A DNA stretch of 64,000 nt from Brevibacillus migulae (GCF_004521915.1 NZ_SDKD01000001.1:124001-188000), one strand, 5' to 3'; shown: positions 1-8,039, counted from the first letter of the stretch. The notes: generated by a model from the sequence alone, not told the origin. Numbers and translations: made by a program.

Positions 1-2
1 AT

Positions 3-212
3 GGCCTTTACTGGGGTGTCAATACATTGTCGGTGTCACCTGAGAAAATGTTGAACCCGCAAAGGGCAGCGGCTGTGCTGACAGCAACGGAAGAAGGGAG
101 GCAACTGCTTACTGTTCTCTCCGAGCGATGCGAGCTGCCAGTCGAAGAAGCCTTGCAAGCAGCATTGCCTGTGTTTACGGCTGCAACATCTCCTACCGAG
201 AAACGCGGATAG
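3..212 (+). CDS. C-terminal end of an unrecognised protein, cut by window start
   Basis: An open frame runs from the window edge to a TAG at 210-212, giving about 69 residues with no obvious start inside. It contains a Tyr-Trp-Gly segment near its beginning and then an alanine- and glutamate-rich, probably helical tail. It lies 30 bases upstream of the TetR-family gene on the same strand, so it probably is the last gene of an upstream operon. I do not recognise the family. A TTG at 27 could in principle start a 61-residue protein, but it has no ribosome binding site. The coding assignment is therefore tentative. Confidence 0.4.
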   Translation, partial: GLYWGVNTLSVSPEKMLNPQRAAAVLTATEEGRQLLTVLSERCELPVEEALQAALPVFTAATSPTEKRG

Positions 213-242
213 CTGTCTCGCATAGCGCTCGAAGAAACGATC

Positions 243-872
243 ATGGTACACTCGAAGCAAAGGAGTGAGGATGCTGTGGCGCCATTAAATGATGAACAAT
301 TGAGTCAGATTCGCGATGAACGCAAAGAACAAATATTGCTGGCGGCGCTTCACGTCTTTTCCCGGCGCGGCATCAGCGGCACGAAAATGAGCATGATCGC
401 TGCGGAAGCGGGCATTAGTCACGGATTGCTCTACCATTACTTCAAGTCAAAAGACGAATTGTTTACAGAGCTCGTCGACATGGCGATGGTCGGAGCGAAG
501 TCGGCCATGACCCAGATTTATGACCTGCCTGGTTCACCACTTGAGAAAATCAGAGCATTGACCCGGGAAATTCTCGATGAAAGCGGAACACCTTTCTTTT
601 TGCTGATCCATCAGGCGCGCACGGCGGATGGGGTGCCTGAAAAAGCCGTACAGCTGATTGAGCAGTACTCCATGGATTCATTCGTCGCTGCCTTGCTTCC
701 CTTGTTTCAAGAGGGACAGCAAGCAGGAGAGATCGTGTCTGGAAATCTTGAGGAGCTAATCGCCTCGTATTTATCCATTCTTTCCGGACTGATGGTCCTG
801 AATGCGCGGGAGGATGAAAATTACCGGCTTCCGGAGATTGATCTGCTGCTGCGGATGATTACGGTGCGATGA
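243..872 (+). CDS. TetR/AcrR family transcriptional regulator
   Basis: The 209-residue protein has a canonical TetR N-terminal helix-turn-helix (about residues 28-74, including SHGLLYHYFKSKDELF) and a divergent all-helical ligand domain. Members of this family repress drug-efflux or metabolic genes and release DNA on ligand binding. The gene sits 85 bases upstream of an MFS transporter on the same strand, its likely target. The ATG at 243 has a poor ribosome binding site. A GTG at 276 has AAAGGAG ten bases upstream and may be the true start; it would remove 11 residues and leave the DNA-binding domain intact. The ligand cannot be inferred. Confidence 0.88.
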   Translation: MVHSKQRSEDAVAPLNDEQLSQIRDERKEQILLAALHVFSRRGISGTKMSMIAAEAGISHGLLYHYFKSKDELFTELVDMAMVGAKSAMTQIYDLPGSPLEKIRALTREILDESGTPFFLLIHQARTADGVPEKAVQLIEQYSMDSFVAALLPLFQEGQQAGEIVSGNLEELIASYLSILSGLMVLNAREDENYRLPEIDLLLRMITVR

Positions 873-957
873 TGGCATAAAACATGTTTCTTTGCCTACA
901 TTTGGGGGCAGGTTAATACGTGTTGGACTCATTGTTCCGTAAAGGAGAATGATCAAA

Positions 958-2184
958 GTGACGCGTAAAGCAACTGCCCCTAAGGCACCTTTGGATAAAC
1001 AGACGTGGCTCTTGTTGGCCGTGAACGCTCTTTTTATCACGGCCAATGCGCTGTCCGGGACCTTCCTTGGCGTGTATATATGGAAAACGAGCAAAAATTT
1101 TGCCGTGCTGGGCTGGTTTACGCTCCTGTCGCACGTTTGCATGGCACTGACTTTCTGGATTGCCGGCTGGTGGCTGAAGCATGGGCATAAAATGATCTGC
1201 TTGCGGCTAGGCATTGGCTTGTCAGCCACTTTTTATATACTCGTGCTCCTCTTCGGGAAACAGGCCGTCCATTACATATGGCTGCTTGGCATCGTGCAAG
1301 GCATGGCAGTGGGCTTTTTCTGGCTGGCTTTTAACGTGATTTATTTCGAGGTGACCAATGCCAATAACCGGGACCGCTTCAACGGTTTGGCCGGGGTAAT
1401 CGGCGCTACCGCGGGTATCATCGCACCGTGGTGCTCCGGCTTTGTCATCTCCCGTATGGCAGCAGAACGCGGGTATCGGATCATTTTCATGATTTCCTTG
1501 GCGATCTTCGTGACAGGCGTCATCGTCAGCTTCTTTTTACGGAACCGAAAGACCGAGGGGAAGTACGAGTGGCTCCTGCCCTTCCGCATCCTGCACAAGG
1601 AGCACACCCCGTGGCGTCCGGTGTTTGGCGCCCTGGCAGCCCAAGGTTTTCGGGAGAGCGTCTTTGGCGTGTTGATTGGCTTGCTCGTCTATATTCAGAC
1701 CGGAAGCGAAATGCAGCTCGGCAATTATACGCTCATCACCTCGTTTGTCGCCTTCCTCAGCTTTTATGCGGTGGGGAAATGGCTAAAGCCGACATTCCGG
1801 GAGCGCGGGATGCTGATCGGGACGCTGGTGATGACTGCGGTGATCATCCCGTTCTTTTTTGGCATGAGCTTTACGACCATGCTGATCTTCGGCATCGGTA
1901 CCTCCTTGTTTATCCCGCTCTTTTCGATCCCGATGACATCAGCTGTCTTTGACTTGATTGGCAGGAATGAAGAGAGTGCCAGGCAGCGGGTAGAGTATGT
2001 GGTTATGCGCGAGCTGGCTCTCAATGTCGGCAGGATTGCCGGGATGGCGATTTTCATTACCACGATTCAGATCAGCAAGGACCCGGTGGTAATCAATATC
2101 ATGATGCTGATCGTTGGGTGCGCGCCGATTCTCAGCTGGTTTTTCATGCGGGAGAGACTGCGGGTGAGGAAGGCGATTGGCTGA
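958..2184 (+). CDS. MFS transporter
   Basis: This is a 408-residue integral membrane protein of the major facilitator superfamily with about 12 hydrophobic segments. It has a central cytoplasmic loop rich in charged residues (around FLRNRKTEGKYEW) and a basic C-terminus. I chose the GTG at 958 because AAAGGAG (941-947) lies ten bases upstream. The ATG at 949 almost abuts that site. The substrate is unknown; the adjacent TetR regulator suggests export of a toxic compound. A strong terminator follows directly. The family is clear, the role inferred. Confidence 0.88.
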   Translation: MTRKATAPKAPLDKQTWLLLAVNALFITANALSGTFLGVYIWKTSKNFAVLGWFTLLSHVCMALTFWIAGWWLKHGHKMICLRLGIGLSATFYILVLLFGKQAVHYIWLLGIVQGMAVGFFWLAFNVIYFEVTNANNRDRFNGLAGVIGATAGIIAPWCSGFVISRMAAERGYRIIFMISLAIFVTGVIVSFFLRNRKTEGKYEWLLPFRILHKEHTPWRPVFGALAAQGFRESVFGVLIGLLVYIQTGSEMQLGNYTLITSFVAFLSFYAVGKWLKPTFRERGMLIGTLVMTAVIIPFFFGMSFTTMLIFGIGTSLFIPLFSIPMTSAVFDLIGRNEESARQRVEYVVMRELALNVGRIAGMAIFITTIQISKDPVVINIMMLIVGCAPILSWFFMRERLRVRKAIG

Positions 2185-2189
2185 GCCAC

Positions 2190-2222
2190 AAGCCTGTGTT
2201 TTATTCAAGCACAGGCTTTTTT
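2190..2222 (+). terminator. Rho-independent terminator after MFS gene
   Basis: The inverted repeat AGCCTGTG (2191-2198) and CACAGGCT (2210-2217) is followed by a run of T on the plus strand. Confidence 0.85.
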
Positions 2223-2248
2223 GCCGTTGAGAAGACGATATCCGATCT

Positions 2249-3157
2249 TCATTCCGGATTGAAAGGCGAATAGCTGATGAGCTGCCACTCCGCGGGGCGG
2301 TCATTTTTAATTTGGATCACTTCTTCCACTTCAAAGGACACGAGGCGTTCTGCTCCCGGGAATTTGGCCTTTTCGACGGGGTCCCAAATGATTTGCGCTC
2401 GCCCTGTTATTTGCAGGGTGTCGGTCGTTTGAAAATCGATAAACAATAGGCCGGATCGCGGGTTGGCATGGATATTCCCCAACGTATTAAACATGGAATT
2501 GCCGAAATAATCGGGGAAAACCAAATGAGTCGGGGAATCGACCCGAATGAAGCCGGGGGATCCGCCACGGTGAGAAGCATCTACCTTATCTTCGGCGCTG
2601 GCACTTGCGATAAAAAAGGTGTCGGCACACCGAACCCATTCCATCTGGTTCATGGTTAACGCACGTCCTCGTTCCACCAAAGCGGAAGTGCTGCCTCCCA
2701 GCTCTTGGGAAAGCGGAACTCTTGCCTGAATATACTTCGGACAGTTGGCGTAGACCTGCTCGGGTGAAATGCGTAGACCTTCGTCCGTCAGCTGTGCCGT
2801 CCCGTTCACTCTCATCCGTCGTCGGTTTTTCAGCTCGATGGCCAGCATGCCCACTTCTCGGTGATGCCGCACATTGCGATAGAGAGGGTCGGGGGAATTG
2901 TGGCCCGGAGACTGCTGAATCAGTACGGTATGCTCATCAGGCACCTGGATAAAGCCGAGTGGACCGGTTACGAGTGAGCACCATACGCTGCGCTGCTCAT
3001 CCAGCGAACCGACAATGGCCATCGACTGGTTTTGCAGAAAGCTGGCAGCCACTGCCGGGATCGAGTCACGGATGATTTTCCCGTTCACTTCGGCGGCTCT
3101 GGCTTCACCGGCCAACTGCTGTACGGCTAATTCTCCAGAATGGTAGACAGAACTCAT
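2249..3157 (-). CDS. Pyridoxamine 5'-phosphate oxidase-like FMN-binding protein
   Basis: The 302-residue protein resembles the PPOX split-barrel flavin-binding family. The C-terminal half carries the typical pattern with LVFPDYFGNSMFNTLGNI and NPRSGLLFIDF, and the N-terminal half looks like a second, degenerate barrel. Such proteins bind FMN, F420 or heme and are mostly uncharacterised oxidoreductases. AAGGAGG precedes the ATG at a good distance. The promoter region (3158-3220) holds the same 16-base element found at the neighbouring GntR and DsrE promoters, so the gene probably belongs to that regulon. The substrate is unknown. Confidence 0.82.
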   Translation of the reverse strand: MSSVYHSGELAVQQLAGEARAAEVNGKIIRDSIPAVAASFLQNQSMAIVGSLDEQRSVWCSLVTGPLGFIQVPDEHTVLIQQSPGHNSPDPLYRNVRHHREVGMLAIELKNRRRMRVNGTAQLTDEGLRISPEQVYANCPKYIQARVPLSQELGGSTSALVERGRALTMNQMEWVRCADTFFIASASAEDKVDASHRGGSPGFIRVDSPTHLVFPDYFGNSMFNTLGNIHANPRSGLLFIDFQTTDTLQITGRAQIIWDPVEKAKFPGAERLVSFEVEEVIQIKNDRPAEWQLISYSPFNPE

Positions 3158-3195
3158 GGGGTGTCCTCCTTGTAGAATAGTGGTTTCATAAAAAC

Positions 3196-3211
3196 ATAGT
3201 CAACTAGGTAT
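3196..3211 (-). promoter_or_regulatory. Candidate GntR operator upstream of PPOX gene
   Basis: Read in the direction of the gene, the site is ATACCTAGTTGACTAT. It differs by two bases from the site in front of the DsrE gene (4417-4432). Its TTGACT could act as a -35 box, with TATTCT 18 bases downstream as the -10. Confidence 0.55.
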
Positions 3212-3258
3212 TTCCTTTCTCCGCTCATTATAGTTAAAATCATGAAGGAGTCAATGGG

Positions 3259-3295
3259 CAAAAAAAAAGAACCGGTCATCAAAAGGACCAGTTCA
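3259..3295 (-). terminator. Terminator of the GntR gene
   Basis: On the minus strand GAACTGGTCC pairs with GACCGGTTC and is followed by nine U. One pair is U-G on the minus strand but would be A-C on the plus strand, which supports the minus orientation. Confidence 0.85.
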
Positions 3296-3303
3296 CGGTT
3301 GGG

Positions 3304-4266
3304 TCAGTTTTGTATGAGATCTTTAAGAAGAGTCTCGCTGCTTTTTTCCAAAATAAGCGGATAAAGGGTTACTTTTTCCGGTGCCATTGCTTTTACTTCC
3401 TCAAAGACTGCCGAAGAGGCATATACATGGTCCGCCTTTTTGATGGCTGCTTCCAAAGCCTTAGGCTGATCGACTCCGACGTGCAAGCTCTCAATCTGCT
3501 CAATGCCTGCCTCTTTGACGCGTTGGGCCATCCACTGTCCCCCCTGGTTTCCCAGACAGACGAAGGCGACTTTGCTTCCAGCTTCCAGCCTGGCGATTTG
3601 GAGCAGCAGCGCCATGTCGGCGGATGCTCCGATAGTCAGCACTGGGATCTGCTTTGCGGTAAGCAGAGATTTCACTTCAGCTGCATGATTCAAAGTGGTG
3701 ACGACAGCGTCCGCTTGACTGAGGGCCTCGTTCCGCTTTTGCGGCTGCTGCTCCCAGTCCTCCAAAAAGAACGAGGTGACGTGCGCCTTTGTAATGCGTT
3801 CCACTTCCCCTCGATAAAAAGGATGATCGTGGCCGCGGCATTCAATAAAGAGAATGCGGGGCTTCCCGACATTTCCCTGATTGAACAATTGCACGAAAGC
3901 ACAGCTCGCGGTGACCAGCTCGTACAGGTCAAAGCCCTGCTCGCGGGCTTCTTCCACGGTGCGCTCCAGCAGTTCGAACATTGGCTTTCTTTTTTTCGTT
4001 AATTCATCATAGACCGGACCGGCCACAACTTCGGTCCCGCGGCCCCGCTGAATGGAGACAAGCCCTTCATCGCGGAGCTGTGTATAGACAAGGTTCACCG
4101 TGTTGCGGTTTACCTTCAGATGGTCAGCGAGTTGGCTGGCTGGAGGAAGCAGCTCACCAGGCTGGATGACACCAATGCCGATTAGCCACTTCAATTGCTC
4201 CTTGATTTGTGTATTGATGCAAAACGTAAAATTCGGATCTGTGCGAAGAACGATACCTTTATCCAT
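3304..4266 (-). CDS. GntR-family regulator with large C-terminal sensor domain
   Basis: The protein has 320 residues. An N-terminal GntR winged helix (about 15-82; PASQLADHLKVNRNTVNLVY) is followed by about 230 residues with alternating beta/alpha pattern that resemble a periplasmic-binding-protein or aminotransferase-like sensor fold. The length is too great for the YtrA subfamily, and I cannot match the C-terminal domain to FadR or UTRA types. The gene is divergent from the DsrE-HPP pair. Similar 16-base elements lie at its own promoter, at the DsrE promoter and at the PPOX gene, which fits an autoregulated local repressor. The effector is unknown. Confidence 0.82.
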   Translation of the reverse strand: MDKGIVLRTDPNFTFCINTQIKEQLKWLIGIGVIQPGELLPPASQLADHLKVNRNTVNLVYTQLRDEGLVSIQRGRGTEVVAGPVYDELTKKRKPMFELLERTVEEAREQGFDLYELVTASCAFVQLFNQGNVGKPRILFIECRGHDHPFYRGEVERITKAHVTSFFLEDWEQQPQKRNEALSQADAVVTTLNHAAEVKSLLTAKQIPVLTIGASADMALLLQIARLEAGSKVAFVCLGNQGGQWMAQRVKEAGIEQIESLHVGVDQPKALEAAIKKADHVYASSAVFEEVKAMAPEKVTLYPLILEKSSETLLKDLIQN

Positions 4267-4284
4267 AGTAACTCGCCTCTTCTA

Positions 4285-4300
4285 ATAGTGATCTAGGTTT
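4285..4300 (-). promoter_or_regulatory. Candidate GntR operator in its own promoter
   Basis: On the minus strand the site reads AAACCTAGATCACTAT, about 20 bases upstream of the start codon and just downstream of a consensus -10 box TATAAT (4308-4313, minus strand). This placement fits autorepression. Confidence 0.55.
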
Positions 4301-4404
4301 CTCAACCATTATACACCGAAAGCTTCGGTTTTACATGGGATTGGCTTCAAATCATTCAAGTGCTGGGAAAAAGGGGATTGACAGTGAGGATGAGAAGTGA
4401 GATA

Positions 4405-4432
4405 TTGAACTCACAAATACCTAGATTACTAT
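4405..4432 (+). promoter_or_regulatory. Promoter and overlapping GntR operator of dsrE-HPP
   Basis: TTGAAC (4405-4410) and TACTAT (4427-4432) are separated by 16 bases. The operator-like element ATACCTAGATTACTAT (4417-4432) covers the spacer and the -10 box, so a bound regulator would block transcription. Confidence 0.55.
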
Positions 4433-4468
4433 GTATTTATTAATTTGAAACACTGGAGGGATTTTATT

Positions 4469-4831
4469 ATGTCGAACAAATATCTCATCATTATCCAAGC
4501 TGGACAGCAAGATGTAGGAAAAGCGGTGCATGGTTTGCTGTACGGTCAAGAATTGCACGAAGCGGGTTTTACCGTAGAGATTGTGTTTGACGGTGCGGGA
4601 ACCATGTGGGTGAAAGAATTGGAGAAACCGGATCATCCGTTCCATGCTGTTTTCAAGGACGTCATGAAGACAGGAATTGTCAAAGGGGGATGCCAAGCTT
4701 GCGCAGGCTTCTTCGATGTAGCGGAAGAGACACAGGAAGCGGGAGTGTCCTTGATCGGAGAAGCGCAATCCGGTGGTCACCTGCCGTTTGGTCAATATGT
4801 AAAAGACGGTTACTTCCCGATCATTTTGTAA
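4469..4831 (+). CDS. DsrE/DsrF-like small protein
   Basis: This is a 120-residue soluble protein of the DsrE fold (Rossmann-like, usually oligomeric). Family members handle sulfane sulfur or serve as accessory proteins. The segment KGGCQACAGFF carries a CxxC pair near residue 78 that could be redox- or persulfide-active. I chose ATG 4469 because GGAGGG lies eight bases upstream. The next gene starts directly after its stop codon, so the two are cotranscribed. The family assignment is good; a sulfur role is inference only. Confidence 0.78.
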   Translation: MSNKYLIIIQAGQQDVGKAVHGLLYGQELHEAGFTVEIVFDGAGTMWVKELEKPDHPFHAVFKDVMKTGIVKGGCQACAGFFDVAEETQEAGVSLIGEAQSGGHLPFGQYVKDGYFPIIL

Positions 4832-5359
4832 GTGCAGGGCATCGAGATGGTTCGCGTTTATCTGGAGAAGATGCGGGGGACTGGCAAAAACCCTTTGAAA
4901 GTCGTGCCGCAAACAGCTTTCCTCGGCTTGCTCGGAGGGTTCATCGCCATCGGGATATTGGCCTATTTGACGGAAAAGACCTCCTCGGTTTGGCTGATGG
5001 CTCCATTCGGAGCTAGCTGCGTGCTGGCCTTTGGATTATGGGATGCACCTTTGTCTCAGCCGAGAAATATTATCGGGGGGCATCTGGTGTCAACCGCAGT
5101 TGGGTTGATCCTGTTTCACATATGGGGGAATGCCGGCTGGGTGATTGCCCTGGGTGTCGGCCTGGCGATTGGTCTGATGCATCTGACTCGCACCACGCAT
5201 CCTCCTGCTGGTGCCGACCCGATCGTGGTGATTCTGGCCGGAAGCTCTTGGGCGTTTCTGTTGACGCCGGTGCTTATCGGTTCTGCCGTAATTGTGCTGA
5301 CGGCATTGCTTATCAATAACCTCGACAAGGGGCGGCGGTATCCGACCTTTTGGATCTAA
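4832..5359 (+). CDS. HPP-family membrane protein
   Basis: The 175-residue protein has four strongly hydrophobic segments and the signature TRTTHPPAGADPI that names the HPP family. Some cyanobacterial and plastid HPP proteins have been linked to nitrite transport; function in Firmicutes is not established. The GTG at 4832 follows the dsrE stop directly, and an ATG at 4847 is an alternative start. Cotranscription with a CxxC DsrE protein and shared control with a flavin-binding protein suggest a redox, nitrogen-oxide or sulfur stress function, but this is inference. Confidence 0.8.
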   Translation: MQGIEMVRVYLEKMRGTGKNPLKVVPQTAFLGLLGGFIAIGILAYLTEKTSSVWLMAPFGASCVLAFGLWDAPLSQPRNIIGGHLVSTAVGLILFHIWGNAGWVIALGVGLAIGLMHLTRTTHPPAGADPIVVILAGSSWAFLLTPVLIGSAVIVLTALLINNLDKGRRYPTFWI

Positions 5360-5556
5360 GGCAAATGTGGAAAACGACAAGGTTATCAATGGATGGTCGC
5401 TCCTTCGATCATACACGGGTAGCCTTTTTTGCGCTTTCCATGTTCAGACGAGAATTTCACAAAAACACGGTAATAAGTGTGATCTTCATGGTGAAAAAAT
5501 GGTATTGTACATACAAGGATATTTTCATTTTCATATTCATGAGGGAGGCAACAAGC

Positions 5557-6858
5557 ATGAGTGGCTTCAAAGCTTTATCTGAAGGCGAGCTAAACGCGCT
5601 GCATTCGCAATTGCAGGATAAATATGACGCGTACAAACAGCAAAAGCTCTCCCTGGATATGTCCAGAGGAAAGCCTTCGCCGGAGCAGCTGGATTTGTCC
5701 ATGGGAATGCTGGATGTCGTGAACTCGGCAGACAGTGTGAAGTCTGAGGATGGTACGGATCTGCGAAATTACGGGGGGCTTGATGGAATCCCTGAGGCGA
5801 AGCAGTTCTTTGCCGATATGCTGGAGGTATCTCCGAAAGAAATCATTGTTGGCGGAAATGCCAGCCTTTCGATCATGTACGATACGATTGCACGGGCGAT
5901 GTTTCATGGGGTGTATGGCAGCGAAACACCATGGGGCAAACTTCCCAAAGTGAAATTTTTGGCGCCAAGCCCGGGCTATGACCGCCATTTTGCGATTTGC
6001 GAGCACTTTGGGATCGAAATGATCACCATCGACATGCTGGATGACGGACCAGATATGGATGCGGTTGAGCAGCTCGTAGCCGAAGACGAATCCATCAAAG
6101 GGATCTGGTGCGTTCCGAAATACAGCAATCCCGACGGCATTACATACTCCGATGAGGTAGTCGACAGACTGGCGAAGATGAATACAAAGGCCAAAGACTT
6201 CCGCATTTTCTGGGATAACGCCTATGTGGTTCACCATCTGACGGACAAACCGGACGAGCTGAAAAATATCATGACCGCCTGCAAAGAAGCGGGACATCCG
6301 GATCGTGTCTTCATTTTCAGCTCTACTTCCAAAGTCAGCTTTGCAGGAGCAGGTGTAGGCGTGATGGCAGCCAGCGAAGCGAACCTGCAGTTCATCCGGA
6401 AGTCGCTTTCCGTACAGACGATTGGTGCGGACAAGATCAATCAGCTGCGCCATGTCCGCTTCTTTAAGGATATGGATACGCTCAAAGCGCATATGGAAAA
6501 GCATGCGGCTATCTTGAAGCCAAAATTTGATATCGTCCTGGATATTCTCGAAGCCGAACTGGGCGACAAGCAGATCGCCACCTGGAAGAAGCCGAATGGC
6601 GGATATTTCATCAGCTTGAACACCTTGGACGGCTGCGCCAAGGAAGTTGTCAAAATGGCGAAGGAAGCAGGAGTGACCTTGACCGGTGCAGGTGCAACCT
6701 TCCCATACGGCGTGGATCCTCGCGATCGCAATATCCGGATTGCGCCTTCTTACCCGCCCATTGCAGAGCTGAAGAAGGCAATCGAAGTTTTATGTGTCTG
6801 CGTGCAGCTGGTCAGTGTGAAAAAGCTGCTGGGGGAAAAGGCTGCGAGTCAAGTATAG
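5557..6858 (+). CDS. PLP-dependent aminotransferase (aspartate aminotransferase-like, class I fold)
   Basis: The 433-residue enzyme has the fold-type I aminotransferase pattern. It includes KYSNPDGITYSDE with the Asn of the cofactor pocket, FWDNAYVVHH with the Asp that contacts the pyridine ring, and SSTSKVSFAGAG with the Schiff-base lysine. It belongs to the group related to MocR aminotransferase domains rather than classical AspC, so the substrate is uncertain. I chose ATG 5557 because GAGGGAGG lies eight bases upstream. Upstream in-frame codons lack a binding site. It is a single gene closed by a terminator. Confidence 0.87.
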   Translation: MSGFKALSEGELNALHSQLQDKYDAYKQQKLSLDMSRGKPSPEQLDLSMGMLDVVNSADSVKSEDGTDLRNYGGLDGIPEAKQFFADMLEVSPKEIIVGGNASLSIMYDTIARAMFHGVYGSETPWGKLPKVKFLAPSPGYDRHFAICEHFGIEMITIDMLDDGPDMDAVEQLVAEDESIKGIWCVPKYSNPDGITYSDEVVDRLAKMNTKAKDFRIFWDNAYVVHHLTDKPDELKNIMTACKEAGHPDRVFIFSSTSKVSFAGAGVGVMAASEANLQFIRKSLSVQTIGADKINQLRHVRFFKDMDTLKAHMEKHAAILKPKFDIVLDILEAELGDKQIATWKKPNGGYFISLNTLDGCAKEVVKMAKEAGVTLTGAGATFPYGVDPRDRNIRIAPSYPPIAELKKAIEVLCVCVQLVSVKKLLGEKAASQV

Positions 6859-6879
6859 AAGATGCGTTAAGAGCGGAAA

Positions 6880-6910
6880 CGTACCGAATGTATTTCGGTG
6901 CGTTTTTTTT
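6880..6910 (+). terminator. Terminator after aminotransferase
   Basis: CGTACCGAA and TTCGGTGCG form a stem with one G-U pair, followed by eight T. Confidence 0.85.
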
Positions 6911-6926
6911 ACGGGGATAGGAAAAA

Positions 6927-6959
6927 ATGGAAACATTTCTGGATTCGCTAACGAAATGA
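6927..6959 (+). CDS. Possible 10-residue leader ORF
   Basis: ATG at 6927 with AGGA five to six bases upstream encodes METFLDSLTK. Its stop overlaps the ATG of the next small frame as ATGA. No homology is recognisable, and it may be fortuitous. Confidence 0.2.
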   Translation: METFLDSLTK

Positions 6960-7063
6960 AAAAGCGGGTGGAAGGAGGATCGCCATCGGCGAAAGAACTG
7001 TTAACCCGTAATTTGGCCTATTCACCGCGGCGTTGGGATATCGATGGTAAACAATTGTCATGA
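6956..7063 (+). CDS. Possible 35-residue small protein between two terminators
   Basis: A short frame encodes a basic peptide that ends in AYSPRRWDIDGKQLS. It begins inside the stop codon of the preceding 10-codon frame (ATGA overlap) and stops five bases before a strong terminator hairpin. The DNA from 6911 to 7102 therefore forms a separate unit after the aminotransferase terminator. It could be a small protein gene, a small RNA, or a decayed gene. An AAGGAGG inside the frame (6972-6978) is not followed by a standard start codon. I do not recognise the sequence. Confidence 0.28.
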   Translation: MKKRVEGGSPSAKELLTRNLAYSPRRWDIDGKQLS

Positions 7064-7068
7064 GCACA

Positions 7069-7102
7069 ATCTTCTGGTGGGCTAATGCCAGAAGATTTTT
7101 TT
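7069..7102 (+). terminator. Strong terminator closing the small unit
   Basis: A perfect nine-base stem ATCTTCTGG (7069-7077) and CCAGAAGAT (7088-7096) is followed by six or more T. Confidence 0.85.
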
Positions 7103-7220
7103 ATGGAGTGAAAGTAGGGTTTTTCTTTCTGCATCACAGAAAGCGGCGGAAATCAAAATTAGCTGCTGAATTACAAGCCTTTAAAAGATTGCGCTGAAGT
7201 CACCAAATAAGTATGGCAGG

Positions 7221-7237
7221 ACATGTACGAACAAGTA
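7221..7237 (+). promoter_or_regulatory. AraR-type operator, upstream box
   Basis: The core TGTACGAACA (7224-7233) resembles the Bacillus AraR consensus ATTTGTACGTACAAAT. It lies just upstream of a TATAAT -10 box (7238-7243). Confidence 0.65.
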
Positions 7238-7243
7238 TATAAT
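7238..7243 (+). promoter_or_regulatory. araD: -10 box of araD promoter
   Basis: A perfect TATAAT sits between the two AraR-type boxes. No good -35 hexamer is visible at the expected distance. Confidence 0.5.
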
Positions 7244-7249
7244 TATCTT

Positions 7250-7267
7250 AACTTGTACGTACAATTA
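7250..7267 (+). promoter_or_regulatory. AraR-type operator, downstream box
   Basis: The core TGTACGTACA (7254-7263) is an exact palindrome matching the AraR consensus core. Its centre is exactly 30 bases from that of the upstream box, so both lie on the same DNA face. Confidence 0.72.
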
Positions 7268-7289
7268 TGGAGTAAGGGAGAGGGGAACC

Positions 7290-7976
7290 TTGCTGGAGCA
7301 ATTAAAAAGGGAAGTGCTTGAAGCGAATCTTGATTTACCGAAGCATAAAATGGTGACGTTTACATGGGGGAACGTCAGCGGGATCGATCGGGAGCGGGGA
7401 TTGATCGTGATTAAACCGAGTGGAGTCCCGTATGAGAAGCTGAAGCTCGAGGATCTGGTCGTGTTGGACTTGGACGGCAATAAAGTCGAAGGAGAGCTGA
7501 AGCCATCTTCAGACACCCCGACACATCTTTGTCTGTACAAAGCGTTTCCGCACATTGGCGGGATCGTGCATACGCATTCGCCTTGGGCGACAGCGTGGGC
7601 GCAGGCGGGGAGAGGGATCCCGGCTTGGGGCACGACTCATGCCGACTATTTTTACGGAGAGGTACCGTGCACGCGACCGATGCGAGATGAGGAGATTAAC
7701 GGAGCCTATGAGTTGAATACGGGGCATGTCATTGTCGAAACCTTCAAGCAGCTGGATCCGATGCAAATGCCTGGGGTGCTGGTGCACAGTCATGCGCCGT
7801 TTACCTGGGGAAAAAGCGCCCACGATGCGGTCCACAATGCGGTCGTCCTGGAGGAGGTTGCCAAGATTGCTTCCTGCACATACGCGCTTCGTCCAGGGTT
7901 GGAAGCGATCAATCAGACCTTGCTGGATCGCCATTTCTTGAGAAAGCACGGTGCCAATGCCTATTACGGGCAATAA
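7290..7976 (+). CDS. araD: L-ribulose-5-phosphate 4-epimerase
   Basis: The 228-residue class II aldolase-family enzyme converts L-ribulose 5-phosphate to D-xylulose 5-phosphate, the last step of L-arabinose catabolism. Zinc-ligand histidines are seen in [12 protein letters not shown] (His94, His96) and HSHAPFTWG (His168), and TWGNVSG forms the phosphate pocket. It starts at TTG 7290 after a purine-rich AAGGGAGAGGGG. Two AraR-type boxes flank its -10 box. araA, araB and araR are not in the window, so the gene is apparently a solitary member of an arabinose regulon next to a pentose or furanose transporter. Confidence 0.92.
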   Translation: MLEQLKREVLEANLDLPKHKMVTFTWGNVSGIDRERGLIVIKPSGVPYEKLKLEDLVVLDLDGNKVEGELKPSSDTPTHLCLYKAFPHIGGIVHTHSPWATAWAQAGRGIPAWGTTHADYFYGEVPCTRPMRDEEINGAYELNTGHVIVETFKQLDPMQMPGVLVHSHAPFTWGKSAHDAVHNAVVLEEVAKIASCTYALRPGLEAINQTLLDRHFLRKHGANAYYGQ

Positions 7977-8038
7977 AAAAACGAGAGGCTGTGGCCGTCA
8001 CGCGTAAGCAAACTGCGAGCGGCACAGCCTCTTTCGAT
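7975..8038. terminator. Bidirectional terminator between araD and the lipoprotein gene
   Basis: AGAGGCTGTG and CACAGCCTCT form a long stem with an A run on the left and a T-rich tail on the right. It can serve both convergent genes. Confidence 0.75.
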
Positions 8039-8039
8039 T

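Noticed and set aside
7125..7143. Hairpin CTTTCTG/CAGAAAG before araD
   Set aside because: It is short, with no T run after it on either strand, so it is not convincing as a terminator or riboswitch.
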